Origin: an uncultured Lachnospiraceae bacterium
GTDB lineage: Bacteria; Bacillota; Clostridia; Lachnospirales; Lachnospiraceae
Length of the DNA: 64,000 bases
Reading direction: 5' to 3'
Assembly (NCBI GenBank): GCA_900544445.1
Contig: UQVK01000001.1
Location: forward strand, 47,489-111,488
Shown: one piece after another, positions 52,513 to 61,755 of the stretch
Layout: the number at the start of each line of letters is the position of its first letter
Position numbering within the stretch: the stretch's first letter is position 1
Notes under the pieces: model-generated
Told to the model about the DNA's origin: nothing
Seen by the model: only the letters and a program-made list of their open reading frames with translations
Database searches by the model: none
Made by a program: the position numbers and the translations under genes

Positions 52513-53339
52513 AATATGCGGAAATGTTCCGGTTTGGCGCAGAAGTGCTGGAACGGGCAGGCGTCGGGGAAGCAGAACTGGATGCCAGACTCCTGCTTGA
52601 GACGGTCTGCCATACGTCGAGAAACGATCTGCTGGTGCATGGGGACCGCGAAATTATGGAAGAGCAGGAACAACAGTATCGGGAGTGGATTGCCCTTCGG
52701 GCTTCCCGGATTCCCCTGCAGCATATTACCGGCGTGCAGGAGTTCATGGGGCTGGAATTTTCAGTGAATGAAAATGTGCTGATCCCGAGGCAGGATACGG
52801 AGATCCTGGTGGAGGAAGTGCTCCGGGAGCTGACGGACGGAAGCAGAATTCTGGATCTGTGTACGGGTTCCGGATGCATTCTGTTAAGCCTGCTCCATTA
52901 TTCCAATGACTGCGTGGGTGTGGGAAGCGATATTTCTCAGGAGGCCCTTGCCGTCGCGAGGAAGAATGCGGACCGGCTGGGAATCCGGGCGGATTTCCTG
53001 TGCGGAGACTTATTTGAGAGGGTGGAGGGAAGGTATGATTTTATCGTATCCAATCCGCCCTATATTGCGTCCGGAGAAATCCCGGAGCTGATGGAAGAGG
53101 TGCGGCTGCATGAGCCGCTGTCCGCTCTGGATGGACATGAGGACGGGCTGTTTTTTTACCGCAGAATCATCGGAGAATGTCCGGACTATCTGGTGCGCGG
53201 CGGCAGCCTTTATCTGGAAATCGGCTGGGATCAGGGAAGCGCTGTGAAAACTCTGATGGAAGAAGCCGGTTTTCATGAGGTGCGCGTCACAAAGGACTAT
53301 GCCGGCCTTGACCGGGTGGTGAGCGGTGTTTGGTTTTGA
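52509..53339 (+). CDS. prmC: Peptide chain release factor N5-glutamine methyltransferase
   Basis: The 276-aa enzyme methylates the Gln of the release-factor GGQ loop using S-adenosylmethionine. The N-terminal helical domain ends at 'IPLQHITGVQEFMGLEFSVN'. The SAM fold has 'ILDLCTGSGCILLSLL' (about residues 117-132), and the catalytic motif is 'IVSNPPYI' (about 179-186). It is encoded immediately before its substrate RF1 and overlaps the DUF1385 gene by 4 nt. Confidence 0.94.
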   Translation: MKYAEMFRFGAEVLERAGVGEAELDARLLLETVCHTSRNDLLVHGDREIMEEQEQQYREWIALRASRIPLQHITGVQEFMGLEFSVNENVLIPRQDTEILVEEVLRELTDGSRILDLCTGSGCILLSLLHYSNDCVGVGSDISQEALAVARKNADRLGIRADFLCGDLFERVEGRYDFIVSNPPYIASGEIPELMEEVRLHEPLSALDGHEDGLFFYRRIIGECPDYLVRGGSLYLEIGWDQGSAVKTLMEEAGFHEVRVTKDYAGLDRVVSGVWF

Positions 53340-53360
53340 AAAGAAAGGTTGTGAAGATAG

Positions 53361-54434
53361 ATGTTTGACAGACTGGAGGATCTGCTCCACCGTTATGAGG
53401 AGATCATGAACGAGCTGAACGAGCCTGACGTGACGGCGAATCAGGAGCGTTTTCGCGCGCTGATGAAGGAGCAGAGCGATCTTACTCCCCTTGTGGAGGC
53501 ATACAGGGAATATAAAAAGGCAAAGCAGGACGAAGAGGACAGCCTCGCCATGCTGGAGGAAGAAAGCGATGAAGAGATGCGGGAGCTTCTCAAGGAAGAG
53601 CATGGGGACGCGAAAAAGCGGATTGAGGAGCTGGAGCAGGAATTGAAGATCCTTCTTCTTCCGAAGGATCCCAACGACGATAAGAACGTTATTGTGGAAA
53701 TCCGTGCCGGAGCCGGCGGAGACGAAGCGGCCCTGTTTGCGGCAGAGATGTACCGCCTTTATGTGAAATACGCGGAACGCAGGCGCTGGAAGGTGGAAAC
53801 CGTCAGTGCGGATGAGATCGGCATCGGCGGCATGAAGGAGGTTACCTTCATGGTCACCGGTAAAGGCGCCTATTCCCGCCTGAAATATGAGAGCGGTGTG
53901 CACCGCGTTCAGCGTGTGCCGGAAACCGAGTCCGGCGGCAGAATCCACACCTCCACCATCACCGTTGCGGTCATGCCGGAGGCGGAGGATGTGGATGTGG
54001 TGATCGATGAAAAAGATATCCGCATCGACGTGATGCGCGCCTCCGGAAACGGCGGTCAGTGCGTCAATACCACGGATTCCGCAGTGCGCCTGACCCACTA
54101 TCCCACCGGAATCGTGGTGTACAGCCAGACGGAAAAGTCCCAGCTTCAGAACAAGGCCAAGGCATTTGCCCTCCTGCGCGCCAAGCTGTACGACATTGAG
54201 CAGCAGAAGGCCCATGATGCGGAGGCGGAGCTGCGCCGCAGCCAGATCGGAACCGGTGACCGTTCCGAAAAGATCCGCACCTACAATTTCCCACAGGGCC
54301 GCGTGACTGACCACCGTATCAAGCTGACCCTGTACAGGATCGACGACATTATGAACGGGGATATCGATGAGCTTCTTGACAGCCTCATTGCCGCAGATCA
54401 GGCTGCGAAGCTGGCGAAGATGGGAGAAGCGTAA
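53361..54434 (+). CDS. prfA: Peptide chain release factor 1
   Basis: The 357-aa factor releases peptides at UAA and UAG. '[20 protein letters not shown]' opens domain 2, followed by '[20 protein letters not shown]'. The peptidyl-hydrolysis loop '[17 protein letters not shown]' (GGQ about residue 231) has Cys after GGQ where His is commoner. '[11 protein letters not shown]' is near 312. Length matches RF1 rather than RF2, and there is no programmed frameshift. A good hairpin follows. Confidence 0.95.
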   Translation: MFDRLEDLLHRYEEIMNELNEPDVTANQERFRALMKEQSDLTPLVEAYREYKKAKQDEEDSLAMLEEESDEEMRELLKEEHGDAKKRIEELEQELKILLLPKDPNDDKNVIVEIRAGAGGDEAALFAAEMYRLYVKYAERRRWKVETVSADEIGIGGMKEVTFMVTGKGAYSRLKYESGVHRVQRVPETESGGRIHTSTITVAVMPEAEDVDVVIDEKDIRIDVMRASGNGGQCVNTTDSAVRLTHYPTGIVVYSQTEKSQLQNKAKAFALLRAKLYDIEQQKAHDAEAELRRSQIGTGDRSEKIRTYNFPQGRVTDHRIKLTLYRIDDIMNGDIDELLDSLIAADQAAKLAKMGEA

Positions 54435-54465
54435 ACGGACCTGGCCTGCCGGCCGGAGCCGTATT

Positions 54466-54520
54466 ATGGCAATGCAGAAAAGCGACTGTTATGGTTCGTT
54501 TTCCTGCGTTGCCATTTTTT
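54466..54520 (+). terminator. Intrinsic terminator of the prmC-prfA operon
   Basis: ATGGCAATGCAG pairs with CTGCGTTGCCAT (one mismatch); an inner GAAAA/TTTTC helix extends the stem, and TTTTTT follows. Confidence 0.75.
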
Positions 54521-54769
54521 CATTCCGTCGTGGACTGCAGCAGCTTCTCCAGTTCCCGATTCAGGCGTTCCTTCATGCGTTCCAGCTCATCCGGCGAGGG
54601 CCGGAAAGCGCTGGTAATCGCCGATCACCACATAGCCGGTTTCCAGCTCTCTGACGAAATAGGGATTTTTCCCCTGCCGGGTCAGTTCGATTCTCTGGCA
54701 GACGCCGCAGGTGCAGACTTTGGATGAAGGATTTTTCTGTGACGGATGTTCCGGTGATACATTCGACAT
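54520..54769 (-). pseudogene. HIT-family protein gene with large internal deletion
   Basis: On the minus strand the first 55 codons (from 54769) read 'CGVCQRIELTRQGKNPYFVR' and 'ELETGYVVIGDYQRF', the start of a HIT protein subgroup with an N-terminal CxxC. After 'YQRF' the frame shifts and the sequence jumps to 'PSPDELERMKERLNRELEKL', the usual C-terminal helix, ending at 54520. The middle 80-90 residues, including the catalytic H-x-H-x-H, are gone. An inactive remnant, also running into the prfA terminator. Confidence 0.75.
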
Positions 54770-55000
54770 GGGCGCGATTCTCCTTTTGCGTTCATACGGA
54801 TTCTAAAATCTATGATGTTAATGATATCATAAGCGGTTTTGGAGAAAAGGACAAGGACCGGATAAAAATATATTGTACTTTTATGTTGTACTTTAAAACG
54901 CCGGGCTCTATAATTGTGATGATATCGAAGGGAGAGATGCAGGAAGTACAGATTCCTGCGAATCACATGCCGCCCTGCTGGCGGCAGGAGGAGAAAACGA
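54770..55000. other. Intergenic region with promoter and two hairpins
   Basis: No gene. It contains the promoter at 54886-54914, then GCAGGAA/TTCCTGC (54939-54959) and GCCGCC/GGCGGC (54969-54985), which ends just before the AGGAGG of the next gene and could gate its translation. Confidence 0.55.
54886..54914 (+). promoter_or_regulatory. Promoter of the small OadB-motif protein
   Basis: TTGTAC, a 17-nt spacer, then TATAAT. Confidence 0.6.
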
Positions 55001-55252
55001 ATGAAAAAGTGGATTGCCATTTTTATTGGACTGGCAGCGGCTGTGGGACTTATGCTGGCGGCTGCAGGAGCCTGGATCAAATCCAGACAGATGTCTGTCG
55101 CCATTATCGGCGGGGCGGACGGTCCTACCAGCATTTTTGTCGCTGGAAAAATCAATGGCGCGGCGTTTATGGAAGCCGGAGCCATTCTGGTGGCGGGCGG
55201 ACTGGGGATCGGCCTGCTTCTGTTTCTGGTCTTCAGGAGGAAAAGAAAGTAA
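55001..55252 (+). CDS. Small membrane protein carrying an OadB-like motif
   Basis: The 83-aa product has an N-terminal hydrophobic helix (about residues 4-26), a middle segment 'SVAIIGGADGPTSIF' (about 32-46), and a second helix (about 59-77) ending in 'RRKRK'. The 'GGADGPTSIF' stretch is the hallmark of the beta subunit of sodium-pumping decarboxylases (OadB family, normally about 380 aa with many helices). Here it is alone between two helices. It cannot be a full decarboxylase subunit; a small membrane regulator or subunit is possible. RBS AGGAGG. Confidence 0.7.
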   Translation: MKKWIAIFIGLAAAVGLMLAAAGAWIKSRQMSVAIIGGADGPTSIFVAGKINGAAFMEAGAILVAGGLGIGLLLFLVFRRKRK

Positions 55253-55314
55253 AGCGGTATGCTTCATGACCGGCATACCGGTAAAACAGACGAAAAGGAA
55301 GAAGGGGAATCAAA

Positions 55315-56700
55315 ATGAAATCCGCTGCGAAAATGGATATGACGCAGGGACCCATCATGAGGAAAGTGCTGGCTTTCGCACTGCCGATCTGTGCCGGAAA
55401 TGTGCTGCAGCAGCTTTACAGCACGGTTGATACGGTGGTGATCGGCAATTTCTGCGGTTCCACATCACTGGCTGCGGTGGGGACGAGCAGTCAGCCGGTG
55501 GAGCTGCTGCTCTGTATTTTTCTGGGAATTGGAACAGGAGTGTCCATACTGGTGTCCCAGTTTGTGGGAAACGGAAATGAGAAGAAGCTGAGAGAAATTA
55601 TGGAGACATCGGTTTTCTTTCTCTATATGTGTGCCATTCCGCTTTCCGTGGCCGGGCAGTTTATCGGGCCGCTGGTTCTGAAAATCATGCAGGTGCCGGA
55701 GGACACCTGGGCGCCTGCCGTTTCCTATATCGCGATTATTTTCTGGGGAACACTTGGAAACATGGGGTATAACATGAATGCGGGAATCCTGCGGGGACTG
55801 GGGGACAGCAGGGCCTCGCTTCTGTTTCTGGTGATTTCCTGCGTGGTGAATGTGGTTCTGGATCTGGTGTTCGTGGCGGGCTTTCACATGGATGTGGCGG
55901 GAGCCGCGCTGGCGACGATCATCGCCATGTACTGCTCCTGGCTGTTCAGCATTTTTTACATACGCAGGCAGTACCCGTCGCTTGGGTTTTCCTTTCTGCC
56001 CCACAGGATGAATCAGGCGATGCTGGGGGCGATCATCCGGATCGGCCTGCCGCTGGGACTGAACAGCTCTTTTTACTCCATCGGACATATTCTCATGCAG
56101 TCGCTGATTAATATGCAGGGCTCGGTTTTTATCGCCGCCTGCTCGGTGAGCAGCAAGGTAACGGGAATTGCAAACGTGGCGATCACCTCCATGTCCTCGG
56201 CGGCCACCACCTTTTCCGGCCAGAATCTGGGCGCGGAAAATTATGTGTATCTGAAGAAGGGCGGGATTCAGATCCCGCTGATTTCCGGGCTGATTACCTG
56301 TACAGCGGGAATTGTGGTGACGATTTTCTGCCGGCCGATTCTGGAGCTTTTTACCCAGGATGCGGCTGTGCTGGCGTATGCGGTGCGTTATATCCGCATC
56401 GTGCTGCCCCTTACCTGGACCTATGCCGTGTTTAACTGCATCATCAGCTTCGTGAACGGCATGGGAGAGGTGCGTTTCCCCACTATTGTGAATATCCTGA
56501 TGCTCTGGGCGGTGCGGATTCCGGTGGGATGTTTCATCACATTCTGCCTGGACGGCGGCTATGTGATGGCCTGCATCCCGGTGAGCTTCGTGTTCGGAAT
56601 GGTGTGGATGCTCAGCTTTTTTGGAACGAAGCGCTGGAAGGAAATCGGAAGGTTTGCCAGAGCGCAGCAGGCCGGTGCGGGCCAGGGCGTTTCCGGCTGA
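55315..56700 (+). CDS. MATE-family efflux transporter, copy 1
   Basis: The 461-aa product has about twelve membrane helices in two homologous halves. 'MRKVLAFALPICAGNVLQQL' opens the first; 'TVDTVVIGNFCGSTSLAAVG' and 'GTGVSILVSQFVGNGNEKKL' are typical of the DinF/MATE group. The second half begins near 'LGAIIRIGLPLGLNSSFYSI'. It exports cations, drugs or lipid-like compounds in exchange for Na+ or H+. A second MATE gene lies 0.8 kb downstream. Confidence 0.9.
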   Translation: MKSAAKMDMTQGPIMRKVLAFALPICAGNVLQQLYSTVDTVVIGNFCGSTSLAAVGTSSQPVELLLCIFLGIGTGVSILVSQFVGNGNEKKLREIMETSVFFLYMCAIPLSVAGQFIGPLVLKIMQVPEDTWAPAVSYIAIIFWGTLGNMGYNMNAGILRGLGDSRASLLFLVISCVVNVVLDLVFVAGFHMDVAGAALATIIAMYCSWLFSIFYIRRQYPSLGFSFLPHRMNQAMLGAIIRIGLPLGLNSSFYSIGHILMQSLINMQGSVFIAACSVSSKVTGIANVAITSMSSAATTFSGQNLGAENYVYLKKGGIQIPLISGLITCTAGIVVTIFCRPILELFTQDAAVLAYAVRYIRIVLPLTWTYAVFNCIISFVNGMGEVRFPTIVNILMLWAVRIPVGCFITFCLDGGYVMACIPVSFVFGMVWMLSFFGTKRWKEIGRFARAQQAGAGQGVSG

Positions 56701-56744
56701 CGCATACGGGAAAGCGTCGCCCGGGCGGCAGAACGGAGGTAGAA

Positions 56745-57464
56745 ATGGCTGCAATACAAAACGAGGTATCGGAATATGTGAAAACGCTGACCGTGGCGCT
56801 GCGGGAGGAATTCGGGGAACGGCTGCTTTACGTGGGGCTGCAGGGAAGCTGGATGCGCGGGGAGGCCACAGAAAACAGCGACATCGATATCATGGCAGTG
56901 CTGGATGTGCTGAATCCGGCGGATATGGATGCGTACCGGAGGGTGGTGAAATCTCTGGAATATGCGGACCGCTCCTGCGGTTTTCTGTGCGGAAGAAAGG
57001 ATCTTCTGGAGTGGAACCGCTGTGAGATCTGTCACCTGGTTCATACCACAAGGGACTGCTTCGGAAGGCTTGCCGGTCTGGTGCCGGAATATACGAAAGA
57101 GGATGTGCTGGAGTACATCCGGATCATGACGGGAAACCTGTATCATGCGCTCTGCCACAGCCGGGTACACGGGAAGGAAGCCGCATGGGAGAACATGCTG
57201 CAGGATGCATGTAAGCAGGCCTTTTTCATCCTGCAGAACAAAAGGTACGTGGAAAGCGGAACATTTGCGGTTTCAAAGGCAGAGCTTCTGGAGCTTCTTT
57301 CCGGAACGGACGCCAGGGTGCTGGAGCAGGCGATGGGAGGGAAGTCTGGGAAGGCAGGGAAGGCTTTTCGGGCAGAGGGGGCGGATTTAACGCCGGAGCA
57401 GCGTTTCGCCCTTCTGTTCGACTGGTGCAGGCAGACGCTTGTGTGGGCGGCGGACCGCTCCTGA
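56745..57464 (+). CDS. Nucleotidyltransferase-domain protein
   Basis: The 239-aa product has the nucleotidyltransferase motif 'LQGSWMRGEATENSDIDIMA' (about residues 29-48), with G-S, Arg and the D-x-D pair. The C-terminal 120 residues are helical ('ALCHSRVHGKEAAWENMLQD') like the HEPN-type or antibiotic nucleotidyltransferase C-domain. The substrate is unknown. It is placed between two MATE transporters with 20-45 nt gaps, so all three are probably one transcript. ATG 56745 follows GGAGGT. Confidence 0.8.
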   Translation: MAAIQNEVSEYVKTLTVALREEFGERLLYVGLQGSWMRGEATENSDIDIMAVLDVLNPADMDAYRRVVKSLEYADRSCGFLCGRKDLLEWNRCEICHLVHTTRDCFGRLAGLVPEYTKEDVLEYIRIMTGNLYHALCHSRVHGKEAAWENMLQDACKQAFFILQNKRYVESGTFAVSKAELLELLSGTDARVLEQAMGGKSGKAGKAFRAEGADLTPEQRFALLFDWCRQTLVWAADRS

Positions 57465-57495
57465 GGCGGGAAGGTGGAGAAGGAATCAACGTAAG

Positions 57496-58836
57496 ATGGC
57501 AAAGACAGTGAAAATGACAGAAGGGAATATCGTGGGGCAGCTGCTCGCCTATGCGCTTCCGCTGATTGCGGGAAACGTGTTTCAGCTCACCTATAATGTG
57601 GTGGATTCCGTGATTGTGGGGCGTTTCATCGGCACGGATACGTTGGCCGCGGTGGGGACTGCGGGACCGGTGATGAATCTTTTCATCCTGGGAATATCGG
57701 GCGTGAGCATGGGGGCTTCCGTGATCATGAGCCGTTTCTTCGGGGCGGGAAGAGAGGATCTGCTGAAACGGGAAATGGCGACGGTTTCCGTATTCGGCCT
57801 GTATTTCTCCGTGCTGCTTGCCCTGGCCGGGGCGGCGGGGGCGAAAGCGCTGCTGCGGCTTTTGCAGGTGCCGGAGGAAATCCTGGATCTGTCGGCGGGG
57901 TATCTGCGCCTGATTTTCATCGGAATGCCCTTTACCTATTTTTACAACGCCTATTCTTCCGCCCTGAAAAGCGTGGGCGATTCCAGGACGCCGCTCTGTT
58001 TTCTGGTCGTTTCCACCGTTCTGAACATGGGGCTGGATCTGGTGCTGATCGGTGTGCTGCATTTCGGGATCGTGTGTTCTGCCCTGACGACTGTGCTCGC
58101 ACAGGCGGTCAGCGCCGTGGGCTGTGCGGTCTATGTGAAGCGGAAGGTTTCCATACTGTATGTTCCGTTCCGGGAGCTTCATGCGGACCGGGCGCTGCTT
58201 GGGGAGACGCTGCGCTACGGCGGCGTCACTGCTCTGCAGCAGGCCTGCCAGCCCATCGGAAACCTGCTGATTCAGGGGGCGGTGAACGGGATGGGCGTGG
58301 ACATTATGGCGGCCTTCAATGCGGTGACGAAGATCGACGATTATGCGCTGGTGCCGGAACGCAACATTTCCAATGCCATGACCACCTTCATCGCCCAGAA
58401 CGGAGGGGCGGAAAAAAAGGAGCGGATCCGGAAAGGATTTGCGACTGGCATGTGGATGGAGGCGCTTTACGGCGTGATGGCCTGCGTGGCGGTTCTGCTG
58501 GTGAGACGGCCCGTGATGGAGCTGTTCGTGGGGAAGGAAGAGACCGCCGTGATCGCGGAAGGCGTGGGATATCTGGGCCTGATGGCTTTTTTCTATATTT
58601 TGCCGGGGCTCACCAATGGAATCCAGGGCTTTTACCGGGGCATGGGCAGGATGAAAATGACCTTGGCCGGGACGGCACTGCAGACCAGCTTCCGGGTTCT
58701 TTTTGTCTATCTGCTTTCCGGCCGTCTGGGCATTCGCAGCTTTGCGGTTTCCTGCGCCATCGGATGGTGCGCCATGCTGCTGATGGACGGGATCCATTAT
58801 CAGCTTGTGATGAAAAAGAAATTGACAGGAAGTTGA
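57496..58836 (+). CDS. MATE-family efflux transporter, copy 2
   Basis: The product is about 446 aa with twelve helices: 'GNIVGQLLAYALPLIAGNVF', 'NVVDSVIVGRFIGTDTLAAV', 'SMGASVIMSRFFGAGREDLL', second half from 'ETLRYGGVTALQQACQPIGN'. It is clearly diverged from copy 1, so probably not a recent duplicate. The start is uncertain: ATG 57496 fits the family, with a purine-rich AGAAGGA rather far upstream; the frame is open to 57439. Confidence 0.9.
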   Translation: MAKTVKMTEGNIVGQLLAYALPLIAGNVFQLTYNVVDSVIVGRFIGTDTLAAVGTAGPVMNLFILGISGVSMGASVIMSRFFGAGREDLLKREMATVSVFGLYFSVLLALAGAAGAKALLRLLQVPEEILDLSAGYLRLIFIGMPFTYFYNAYSSALKSVGDSRTPLCFLVVSTVLNMGLDLVLIGVLHFGIVCSALTTVLAQAVSAVGCAVYVKRKVSILYVPFRELHADRALLGETLRYGGVTALQQACQPIGNLLIQGAVNGMGVDIMAAFNAVTKIDDYALVPERNISNAMTTFIAQNGGAEKKERIRKGFATGMWMEALYGVMACVAVLLVRRPVMELFVGKEETAVIAEGVGYLGLMAFFYILPGLTNGIQGFYRGMGRMKMTLAGTALQTSFRVLFVYLLSGRLGIRSFAVSCAIGWCAMLLMDGIHYQLVMKKKLTGS

Positions 58837-58878
58837 CAGGAAACGTTGTTTTTGACGGCAAAACAGGAGGGAAAAAAC

Positions 58879-59904
58879 ATGAAATGCGCGGTATTTTACG
58901 GAAAACATGAGGTACGGATTGAGGAACGCCCCATGCCGGTTCCGGGGCCGGATGAGGTGTTGATCCAGGTGAAGGCCTGCGGTGTCTGCGGCACTGATGT
59001 GCACATTTTTGAAGGGGATGAGGGAGCTGCGGAGGTGACGCCGCCCACGATTCTGGGACATGAATTTTCAGGCGTGATCGTTCAGACGGGAGAACAGGTA
59101 ACGGATTATAAAGCCGGAGACCGGGTCTGCATCGATCCCAACTGCATGTGCGGCTCCTGTACACCCTGCCGGGAGGGCGTGGGGCATTACTGTGAGCATA
59201 TGATCGGCTATGGCACCACGGTGGACGGCGGCTTTGCGGAATACTGTGCGGTGAAGGCCAGACAGGTATACCGGCTGGGGGACAACACCACTTTTGAGCA
59301 GGGAGCGATGGCGGAGCCGGTGGCCTGCTGCCTTCATGGCATCGATCTGTGCGGCATCCGCCCCGGCCATCAGGTGGTGGTGATCGGAGGCGGCATGATC
59401 GGCCTTCTGATGCTGCAGCTTGCCAGACTTGCCGGAGCTGCGAAAACCGCCCTTCTGGAGCCGGTGGAAGAGAAGCGTCGGGTGGGGGCTGCTCTTGGGG
59501 CGGACGTGTGCGTGGACTCCCTTCATGAGGACGTGAAAGCGGCGCTTCATGCGGCGGGGATGGATCACATCGATACGGTAATCGAGTGCGTGGGAAAGCC
59601 TTCCACCATCGAGCAGGCCATCGATCTGGCGGGATATAAGGCGGTGGTGATGATGTTCGGTCTGACCGCACCGCAGGAAACGGTATCCATCCGGCCCTTT
59701 GAGATTTTCAAAAAGGAGCTGGAGCTGAAGGCCTCCTACATCAATCCCTACACCCAGACCAGAGCGCTCAGGCTGATTGACAGCGGCAGGCTGGATGTGA
59801 GCAGCATGGTGTATGAAGTGTGCGGACTGGACCGGCTGGCGGATATCCTGGCGAATCCGGAGCTGCGGGCCAGGGGAAAGTATATTATTTCACCGGAGAA
59901 ATGA
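58879..59904 (+). CDS. Zinc-dependent medium-chain alcohol/polyol dehydrogenase
   Basis: The 341-aa enzyme has catalytic zinc ligands in 'KACGVCGTDVHIFEG' (Cys) and 'ILGHEFSGVI' (His-Glu), structural zinc cysteines in 'CMCGSCTPCREGVGHYC' (about residues 91-107), and the NAD(P) fold 'VVVIGGGMIGLLMLQLARLA' (about 167-186). The sorbitol/threonine dehydrogenase type fits best; the true substrate is open. ATG 58879 follows AGGAGGG. It continues the same-strand series after the MATE gene. Confidence 0.88.
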   Translation: MKCAVFYGKHEVRIEERPMPVPGPDEVLIQVKACGVCGTDVHIFEGDEGAAEVTPPTILGHEFSGVIVQTGEQVTDYKAGDRVCIDPNCMCGSCTPCREGVGHYCEHMIGYGTTVDGGFAEYCAVKARQVYRLGDNTTFEQGAMAEPVACCLHGIDLCGIRPGHQVVVIGGGMIGLLMLQLARLAGAAKTALLEPVEEKRRVGAALGADVCVDSLHEDVKAALHAAGMDHIDTVIECVGKPSTIEQAIDLAGYKAVVMMFGLTAPQETVSIRPFEIFKKELELKASYINPYTQTRALRLIDSGRLDVSSMVYEVCGLDRLADILANPELRARGKYIISPEK

Positions 59905-59913
59905 GGGAATGGA

Positions 59914-60840
59914 ATGAAGCCTGTATACAGGATCGAAAAGGGCAGCAGGGCAGGAATTGTCTGCTGCTCTGATGGACGAAAAATAAGAACGGGTGAAGAA
60001 CCTGACAGGCTTACCGGAAAACTGGAGTCCCTGGGCCTGCGTCCGCAGCTTTCGCCCTGCATCTATGCCAGAGACGGCGCTTTTTCCGGAACAGGCAGGG
60101 AGCGGGCGCAGGCGCTGATGGATTTTTACCGGGACGATTCCATCCGGGTGATTTTTGATATTTCCGGCGGAAACGCGGCCAATGAAGTGCTGCCCTTTCT
60201 GGATTATTCTGTGATCGCCGGGGCGGATAAGCTGTTCTGGGGTTACAGTGACCTGACGGTGATTCTGAACGCGATTTATGCGAAAACAGGCAGAGCTTCC
60301 GTGCTCTGGCAGGTTCGGAATCTGTTGTATGAGCGGGGAGAGGAACAGACAGCGGCCCTGTCGGAAGCTCTGTTCGGGAAAACGGAGAATGGTGAATCCG
60401 ATAAGGAAACGGAACCGCTTTTTTCCTTTCCCACTCATTTCATGCAGAAGAGCCGGATGGAAGGCGTTGTCGCAGGCGGCAATCTGCGCTGTCTGCTGAA
60501 GCTTGCGGGAACGGAGTTCTGGCCGGATATGCGGGGAAAGCTCCTGCTGCTGGAAGGCTTCAGCGGCGGGGAGGCGATGATCGCTTCCGGGCTGGCACAG
60601 CTTGAGCAGATGGGCGTTTTCCGTCAGGTTTCCGGACTGCTTCTCGGTACCTTCACAGAACTGGAAGGGAGTGTGCCGGACGCGGAGGAAAGGCTGGCCG
60701 CCCTTGTCAGAGCGCATGTGGGATCAGAGCTTCCCGTCGCAAAAACGCAGCGGATCGGTCATGGGACGGATTCCGCTGCGGTGCTGATTGGAGGGTGGAT
60801 GGGTCTGGAAGAAAGGCCGTCCGCCTTAACGGATGGCTGA
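59914..60840 (+). CDS. LD-carboxypeptidase (peptidase family S66)
   Basis: The 308-aa product has the nucleophile elbow 'FWGYSDLTVILNAIY' (Ser about residue 111), catalytic Glu in 'LLLLEGFSGGEAM' (about 212) and catalytic His in 'RIGHGTDSAA' (about 285). S66 enzymes cut the L,D bond of murein tetrapeptides or inactivate microcin-C-like compounds. It is cytoplasmic, with no signal peptide. It starts 9 nt after the dehydrogenase stop, so the two are cotranscribed. Confidence 0.87.
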   Translation: MKPVYRIEKGSRAGIVCCSDGRKIRTGEEPDRLTGKLESLGLRPQLSPCIYARDGAFSGTGRERAQALMDFYRDDSIRVIFDISGGNAANEVLPFLDYSVIAGADKLFWGYSDLTVILNAIYAKTGRASVLWQVRNLLYERGEEQTAALSEALFGKTENGESDKETEPLFSFPTHFMQKSRMEGVVAGGNLRCLLKLAGTEFWPDMRGKLLLLEGFSGGEAMIASGLAQLEQMGVFRQVSGLLLGTFTELEGSVPDAEERLAALVRAHVGSELPVAKTQRIGHGTDSAAVLIGGWMGLEERPSALTDG

Positions 60841-60891
60841 ATCCTATGCCCACTGAAAGCTTTGTGAGAGTGCGCGCAACATCCGGCCGTT

Positions 60892-61755
60892 TTATCGATA
60901 TACCTTGTTCAGCGTGAAGCCTCTTCCCCGCACTTCATTGATCCGGTTTACAATGATGAAGGCTTCCGGATCCACCTCAAGAATGAGCTGGTTTACTTTG
61001 GGAAGATCCCGGTTGGAGATGACGGCGAGAACCATGTTTTCTTCTTTGTGAAGATAGCCGGTTTCCATGTGGAGAAGCGAGGTGCCGCAGTCAATGCGCT
61101 CCGCCAGCAGGCGGTTGATGACATCGTGCTCTTTGCTGATGATTTTGACCTGCATCTTTGCGCCGCCGAACAGCAGGACTTTATCCAGAGCGACGGTGTA
61201 TACCACGATCAGCAGAATTCCATAGAGAAGGGCGTGGATATCGGTGTTCATCATTTGAAGGGCCAGAACGATGCAGTCGCACAGATAGATGGTGGCGGAA
61301 ACGCTGATGCTTCTTTTCTTTTTCAGGATCAGGGCCGGAATGTCCATGCCTCCCGTGGAGGCACCGGCCCGCATGACGAGGCCGATTCCTGCGCCGATGA
61401 GCACACCGGCGTAGAGCACTGCCGTAAGCCGCTCCTCCATGACGATGCCGGGCAGGCCGGAATGCTCCAGAACACTCAGCAGCAGAGGATAAATCAGCGT
61501 GCTGAGAATGGTGGTCACGGCAAACTGCTTTCCCAGAATCCAGGCGCCAAGAAGAAACATGGCCACGTTGAAGACGCAGACGAAGACGCTGACCGGGATT
61601 CCGGCGGTCCGGTAAAAAAACAGCGCCAGCCCCGTGGTCCCGCCTGTGAGAAGCTGATTCGGCACGATGAAAAGCGTCACCGCCAGCGCATACAGCAGGT
61701 TTCCCAATACGATCATTCCGAGCTTTGGCAGGAATACAGTCCAGTTCTTTTTCAT
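60892..61755 (-). CDS. YitT-family membrane protein (DUF161/DUF2179)
   Basis: The product is 287 aa. Five membrane helices occupy the first 185 residues ('LGNLLYALAVTLFIVPNQLL', 'GGTTGLALFFYRTAGIPVSV', 'ASTGGMDIPALILKKK' with the family GGxD). The cytoplasmic C-terminal DUF2179 domain has 'LLHMETGYLHKEENMVLAVI' and 'VDPEAFIIVNRINEVRGRGF'. Function unsettled. ATG 61755 follows GGAAAGGAG and overlaps the stop of a 46-codon upstream ORF. Confidence 0.9.
   Translation of the reverse strand: MKKNWTVFLPKLGMIVLGNLLYALAVTLFIVPNQLLTGGTTGLALFFYRTAGIPVSVFVCVFNVAMFLLGAWILGKQFAVTTILSTLIYPLLLSVLEHSGLPGIVMEERLTAVLYAGVLIGAGIGLVMRAGASTGGMDIPALILKKKRSISVSATIYLCDCIVLALQMMNTDIHALLYGILLIVVYTVALDKVLLFGGAKMQVKIISKEHDVINRLLAERIDCGTSLLHMETGYLHKEENMVLAVISNRDLPKVNQLILEVDPEAFIIVNRINEVRGRGFTLNKVYR

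Noticed and set aside
53361..54434. RF1 considered as RF2
   Set aside because: No programmed frameshift and the '[14 protein letters not shown]' region fits RF1.
57226..59061. Minus-strand ORF of 611 codons opposite MATE copy 2
   Set aside because: Same shadow pattern; no start signal and no recognisable domain.
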